Origin: UBA2588 sp964343075
GTDB taxonomy: Bacteria; Chloroflexota; Dehalococcoidia; Lucifugimonadales; UBA3495
Direction of reading: 5' to 3'
Assembly: GCA_964343075.1 (NCBI GenBank)
Contig: CAYFGT010000012.1
Span: 1-47,425 of the forward strand
Length of the DNA stretch: 47,425 nucleotides
Part shown: positions 43,829-47,425 of the stretch, piece after piece
Layout of the letters: each line of letters begins with the position of its first letter
Position numbering within the stretch: the stretch's first letter is position 1
The notes under the pieces: model-generated
Told to the model about the DNA's origin: nothing
The model's input: the letters and a program-made list of their open reading frames with translations, nothing else
Databases searched by the model: none
Program-made: the position numbers and the translations under genes

Positions 43829-45031
43829 TCATAATGCTGCCGTCAACAACATCTTAATTTCTTCTATGCTTGCTACTTTCTTCACATTACTATGCATTGG
43901 GAAGTCTTCCATTGCATCCGAAGCTATAGAATCTATGGATTCTACGTCGACACCAATACTACTCAACTGAGTTGGCATTCCAATATTTTCGAAAAAAGTT
44001 GAAGCCCATTCCGACAAACGTTCAATGTGCTCTCCTGACGTAGGTAAGTGATTTGCTTTAAAACGTTGTAACAAATTAATTACAAAAATGCTTTGGTCAT
44101 AAATCGTAGGTCCATTGAAGGCAATGCCATGGGAGGTCATTACAGAATAAGCGTCACCATGACTACATTTTGGGAATTTAGTATCAATAGCATGAGATAT
44201 CGCGCTTACAACTCCTAATGCAGTCCCCCCTACTCCACTGTCACAAGCTCTGTTATACAAGAAGGAAGCTGCGCACAAATTCAAGTTCAAATCCCCATCC
44301 ACTACTTCAGAATTAAGTAGAGGTAAGTCTCTTAACAATATCTCTAACGCACCTGACAAATCGCTAGCTGCCAGAGAATTTAAGTTTTTGGATAACAATC
44401 CTGAAAGCACTCCTGTCAATAATGATGCAGAAGCGCTACGGGTTAGATCATTACTAGCTGTCTCCAAAGCTTTTTTGTCCCATATAACAGATATGGGCCT
44501 AGTCTTTGGATCAAACAATTCTAATCTAGTTCTAGTTTCTGGATCCTTTAACGCTGTTCCGGACCTATTGGTGGCGGTCGTAGGAGTAGTAATTACCGAT
44601 ATCGTTGGAAGTTTAGGAGCATCTAATCTTGGGCTAACAGGTCGTTGGCCTTCCGGATACTTGGTGCATAAATCAAAGGCTGAACCTTCCTCAGCAAGTA
44701 ATATCAATATCCCGCGAGTCGTTACAATCGAACTGCCTCCTCCTACCGAAACTATACAATCTACGTTGTTTTCTCTCGCTAATGCAACCCCTTCCAGAAC
44801 TGAAGGTAAGGGTGAACTGGTTTCAGCGTTTGCAAACACACAGGCTATTCTAGTTGAAGGATCACATACTTCTTTAATACGGTCAATTAGGTCTGTCCGT
44901 GTAGCAATCGAGCGTCCACAGACAATCATAGCTCGTTTTGACTTTACTCTGTTTAATTCAGAATCTAATCTCCGTAAACTATCGGCTCCAGCATGTATCC
45001 TTACAGGGTATCCAGAGTATCGTAACTCCAT
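43829..45031 (-). CDS. Iron-containing alcohol dehydrogenase-like protein
   Basis: The 400-residue protein follows the group III alcohol dehydrogenase/maleylacetate reductase plan. An N-terminal Rossmann-like domain has VSVGGGSSIVTTRGI (family GGGSxxD, here T for D) and VITTPTTATNRSG. The C-terminal helical domain has GVVSAISHAIDTKF (His280) and CSHGDA (His291). In this family the metal is held by Asp, His, His and His. The first two ligands are normally in a D-x-L-x-H-A segment, but the matching stretch here reads SASASLLTGVLSG (199-211) with neither residue. It heads the operon of two GMC oxidoreductases and fumarase, with a GGAGG site. Confidence 0.82.
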   Translation of the reverse strand: MELRYSGYPVRIHAGADSLRRLDSELNRVKSKRAMIVCGRSIATRTDLIDRIKEVCDPSTRIACVFANAETSSPLPSVLEGVALARENNVDCIVSVGGGSSIVTTRGILILLAEEGSAFDLCTKYPEGQRPVSPRLDAPKLPTISVITTPTTATNRSGTALKDPETRTRLELFDPKTRPISVIWDKKALETASNDLTRSASASLLTGVLSGLLSKNLNSLAASDLSGALEILLRDLPLLNSEVVDGDLNLNLCAASFLYNRACDSGVGGTALGVVSAISHAIDTKFPKCSHGDAYSVMTSHGIAFNGPTIYDQSIFVINLLQRFKANHLPTSGEHIERLSEWASTFFENIGMPTQLSSIGVDVESIDSIASDAMEDFPMHSNVKKVASIEEIKMLLTAAL

Positions 45032-45142
45032 TCTTTACCTCCAATTTCAGTAGGACTGATACATTGGTATTCTAACAAATCCACTATCAGCATGTGAGTC
45101 ATGTTAACATTATTTAAAACAAACTAAGATCTAAGAAAAGAA

Positions 45143-46390
45143 ATGAATCCTTCAGTCTACATCAAAACCCAAGGTTGTAAGCTTAATCAGTCCGACAGTT
45201 TATCATTGAGCACCGAATTCCATGAAAATGGGTACGAGATTGCAAGAACTGCTAAACAAGCAGATGTAATAGTACTAAACACATGTACTGTCACCGCAAC
45301 AGCTGATTCTAAAGCACGGCAGTATATCAATGCTACGAGCAAAAAGCATCCCTCCGCACTTGTTGTAATTACAGGATGTTACGCGCAATCCCAATCAGAA
45401 GTACTAGAAGGGACGTATCCTAACTGCCTCATACTTGGCAATAACGACAAACCCAATATCGTGTCTTCAGTAAACCAACGATTAGGCTTTGTCGAATCAT
45501 ATCTACCTAGTTTCTTGCCGAAATTTAATAAAACGAGAGCTATGGTCAAAATACAAGAAGGATGTAACCAAGTATGTTCTTACTGCATTGTCCCAAAAGT
45601 CAGAGGAAGAGAAAAAAGCATACCAATGTCCGTTATCATCTCACAAGTGAACAATTATCACGAGCTGGGCTTTAATGAAGTTGTCTTAACTGGTACCCAA
45701 CTAGGAACTTACGGTTTTGAAACCGGTAAGGATAACTTAAAAACTCTTATCGACAAAATATTATCTGAAACATCTATTCCAAGAATCCGAGTATCTTCAC
45801 TTCAAGCACATGAAATAGATATGGCTTTGCTTTCACTTTGGTCAGACCAAAGATTGCAAAATCATTTCCACATACCATTGCAAAGTGGAGATGATGATTT
45901 ACTTCAAAGCATGAGACGAAGATATACGACATCCGAATTTAAAAAGTCCGTGGCCGCCGTTAGAGATGCCGTGCCCAACGTTGCTATCACAACGGACTGG
46001 ATAATTGGGTTTCCAGGAGAATCTGACGCACAATTCACAAACTCTGCTCGCTTTGTTGAAGATATCCAATTCTCCGATATCCATCCATTTCCTTACTCTA
46101 TAAGGCCCGGTACATCTGCAGCATATCTACAAGACCAAGTGCTATCTTCCAAGAAAAAATCCCGAATGCAAATTGCGATTTATCTGAAAGAACAGTCAGC
46201 TAAGAACTTTAAGCACAGTATGTTAGGTAAAGAATTTCGGGTGTTGTGGGAATCCCGGGATAACGCAGGAAATGGAACCGGGTACACCAGCAATTACATT
46301 AAAGTGGCCAACAAAAGCACGACACGCTCCAACACAATAACAGATGAAATTTTACTTAGAGTGAATGAGAATGGGGAAGTATCCTGTTAA
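45143..46390 (+). CDS. mtaB: MtaB-type tRNA methylthiotransferase (radical SAM)
   Basis: The 415-residue enzyme has an N-terminal UPF0004 domain with three cluster Cys (KTQGCKLNQSDS, VLNTCTVT, ITGCYAQ), a radical-SAM motif CNQVCSYCIVP (C-x3-C-x2-C) and a C-terminal TRAM-like part. TQGCKLNQ with GREKS after the radical-SAM motif fits MtaB, which makes ms2t6A37 in tRNA; MiaB usually reads TFGCQMN. It would use the t6A product of TsaD, encoded at 33990. It is divergent from the iron-type dehydrogenase. No strong ribosome site precedes the ATG. Confidence 0.9.
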   Translation: MNPSVYIKTQGCKLNQSDSLSLSTEFHENGYEIARTAKQADVIVLNTCTVTATADSKARQYINATSKKHPSALVVITGCYAQSQSEVLEGTYPNCLILGNNDKPNIVSSVNQRLGFVESYLPSFLPKFNKTRAMVKIQEGCNQVCSYCIVPKVRGREKSIPMSVIISQVNNYHELGFNEVVLTGTQLGTYGFETGKDNLKTLIDKILSETSIPRIRVSSLQAHEIDMALLSLWSDQRLQNHFHIPLQSGDDDLLQSMRRRYTTSEFKKSVAAVRDAVPNVAITTDWIIGFPGESDAQFTNSARFVEDIQFSDIHPFPYSIRPGTSAAYLQDQVLSSKKKSRMQIAIYLKEQSAKNFKHSMLGKEFRVLWESRDNAGNGTGYTSNYIKVANKSTTRSNTITDEILLRVNENGEVSC

Positions 46391-46407
46391 ATAGGTGATT
46401 CTTACTT

Positions 46408-47241
46408 TTATTCAAACTCTATGGGCCTTAAATACGTGGTCGCATTACGTTTTTCCAAGTATCCTGCCTTGGTGTCATGGCCATGAGCAAACACCAACAG
46501 CCATCCTTGCTTTTCTGCTTCTTCTAGTATGAATCTCTTTTGTTCCAATGTTTTTTCTGGTGAGTGATCAAATGCAGAAATGACACCCAAGTTAAGGTGG
46601 TGATGAGTAGGGATGAGGTCTCCCAAGAACACTACCCGTTCTCCACCATGATTAAACAAGACTACTTGATGTCCATCAGCACAACCATCTGTACGAATGA
46701 CTTGTAAGCCAGGCATTATTTCGCTGTCGCCATCAATCATTTCCAACTGTCCTTTTTCAAATAACGGTTGATAATCGTCAACGTCGTGTTTATCTTTATT
46801 TCTCTCATTAAGGTTACTTGCAGAATCCCAACATTTTCGTTGAACGTAGTATTCTGCCTTTGGGAATGTAGCGACTAAGTTTCCTGCTCTGTCCATTCTG
46901 GTACATCCTCCTGAATGGTCAAATTGTAAATCGGTGAGAACTACTTTATTGATATCTTTAGGTCTAATCCCCAAGTTTCTAAGCCCTTTCAATAACCTGC
47001 TCGGCACCAGACCTAATGCTTCTTTATTTTTCTCATGATCTTTGGGTCCTATCCCTGTGTCAACAAGGATATTCTTACCCGATATTTGCAGCAATAAACA
47101 ATTAAGGCCAAGAGTTATACGATTTTTCCGATCAGTCGGTACAGTATTTTCCCAGGACAGCTTGGGCATAGACCCAAACATTGAGCCTCCATCCATCTTC
47201 ATGTTACCGTCGCTTAGTATCTTCACTTCGGTTGACAACAT
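46408..47241 (-). CDS. MBL-fold metallo-hydrolase with altered metal motif
   Basis: The 277-residue protein has the metallo-beta-lactamase fold of the quorum-quenching lactonase-like group: LLLQISGKNILVDTGIG, the motif region VVLTDLQFDHSGG, DGHQVVL (His191), VVFLGDLIP (Asp208) and VFAHGHD (His253/255). The canonical HxHxDH is replaced by Asp104-x-Gln106-x-Asp108-His109, so both first-site His residues are gone while the second-site ligands remain. It may bind one metal or act differently. The ATG has an AGGAGG site. The 184 bases after it to the window end hold no gene I can see. Confidence 0.82.
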   Translation of the reverse strand: MLSTEVKILSDGNMKMDGGSMFGSMPKLSWENTVPTDRKNRITLGLNCLLLQISGKNILVDTGIGPKDHEKNKEALGLVPSRLLKGLRNLGIRPKDINKVVLTDLQFDHSGGCTRMDRAGNLVATFPKAEYYVQRKCWDSASNLNERNKDKHDVDDYQPLFEKGQLEMIDGDSEIMPGLQVIRTDGCADGHQVVLFNHGGERVVFLGDLIPTHHHLNLGVISAFDHSPEKTLEQKRFILEEAEKQGWLLVFAHGHDTKAGYLEKRNATTYLRPIEFE

Positions 47242-47388
47242 ACGGCTAATTACCTCCTAAGAACCACTCTTACATTTGTCCCCACTCAAACCAGCCAATA
47301 CGATTGGAGTGCAAGGCGCCCTAACTTTGGGTACTCTAGAATACTGATTAACAGGATTGTCAAGGCACTCTTTCAGCAATTTCTTTTT

Positions 47389-47416
47389 ACAATTTTAAGA
47401 AAATTATTAAAATTGT
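47389..47416. repeat. AT-rich inverted repeat near the window end
   Basis: ACAATTTTAA (47389-47398) and TTAAAATTGT (47407-47416) are perfect 10-bp arms around an 8-nt spacer. It may be an operator or terminator for a gene beyond the window; AT richness makes chance possible. Confidence 0.35.
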
Positions 47417-47425
47417 CAAACAGCA

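Noticed and set aside
44388..45053. Open plus-strand frame of 221 codons opposite the iron-type dehydrogenase
   Set aside because: It is antisense to a gene with clear family motifs and has no recognisable protein features.
1..47425. CRISPR array, insertion sequence, prophage or toxin-antitoxin module
   Set aside because: No regularly spaced repeats, transposase, integrase catalytic domain, phage structural gene or paired small toxin-antitoxin genes were seen on either strand.

Overview
The window is a gene-dense, AT-rich bacterial chromosome segment with genes on both strands, short operons and almost no non-coding space. I see no phage, insertion sequence or CRISPR array. It most likely comes from the phylum Chloroflexota, possibly the marine SAR202/Dehalococcoidia side. 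That placement is an inference from several traits: an HspR-type heat-shock repressor, T-box leaders, a lipoprotein with a Val/Glu/Thr-repeat linker after the lipobox, a flavin-dependent luciferase-like monooxygenase, and GMC oxidoreductases. No rRNA or marker tree was available to confirm it.

Layout. 1-2614 (minus): the start of a glycine-betaine-type ABC ATPase, a small membrane-anchored nuclease-like protein, a lipoprotein with an HExxH motif, and tRNA-Asn. 2705-7745 (plus): a heat-shock operon of a zinc-finger-less DnaJ, HspR and a ClpC-type AAA+ unfoldase, led by a perfect 16-bp inverted repeat over the promoter, then an MFS carrier and a convergent terminator. 7769-10311 (minus): betaine-type binding lipoprotein, TrmL and a ThuA-like protein. 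10400-15803 (plus): tyrA, aroA, gmk, lipA and an amidohydrolase. 15783-18427 (minus): polyprenyl synthase and metG.

18527-23810 (plus): the branched-chain amino acid operon ilvB-ilvN-ilvC-leuA behind a T-box leader with a predicted Leu (CUC) specifier. A second, unlinked ilvB paralogue at 35945 has its own T-box with a predicted Ile (AUC) specifier, so the two acetolactate synthase genes appear to sense different tRNAs.

23817-33884: a beta-CASP nuclease; a peroxiredoxin read through an in-frame UGA exactly at the peroxidatic cysteine position (probable selenoprotein); a GreA fused to a recombinase-like N-terminal domain; PEP carboxykinase; a SufT/Mrp pair in which Mrp lacks its CxxC; a second HExxH lipoprotein; tilS; a phosphatase; and a CorC-like membrane protein. 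33990-38125: tsaD, an unknown membrane protein, the second T-box and ilvB, and a small helix-turn-helix protein. 38139-47425: a flavin monooxygenase converging on a minus-strand operon (iron-type alcohol dehydrogenase, two tandem GMC oxidoreductases, fumarase), then an MtaB-like methylthiotransferase and an MBL-fold protein with an altered metal motif.

The most notable signals are the probable selenocysteine peroxiredoxin (24902-25360), the paired Leu/Ile T-boxes, and the GreA fusion.
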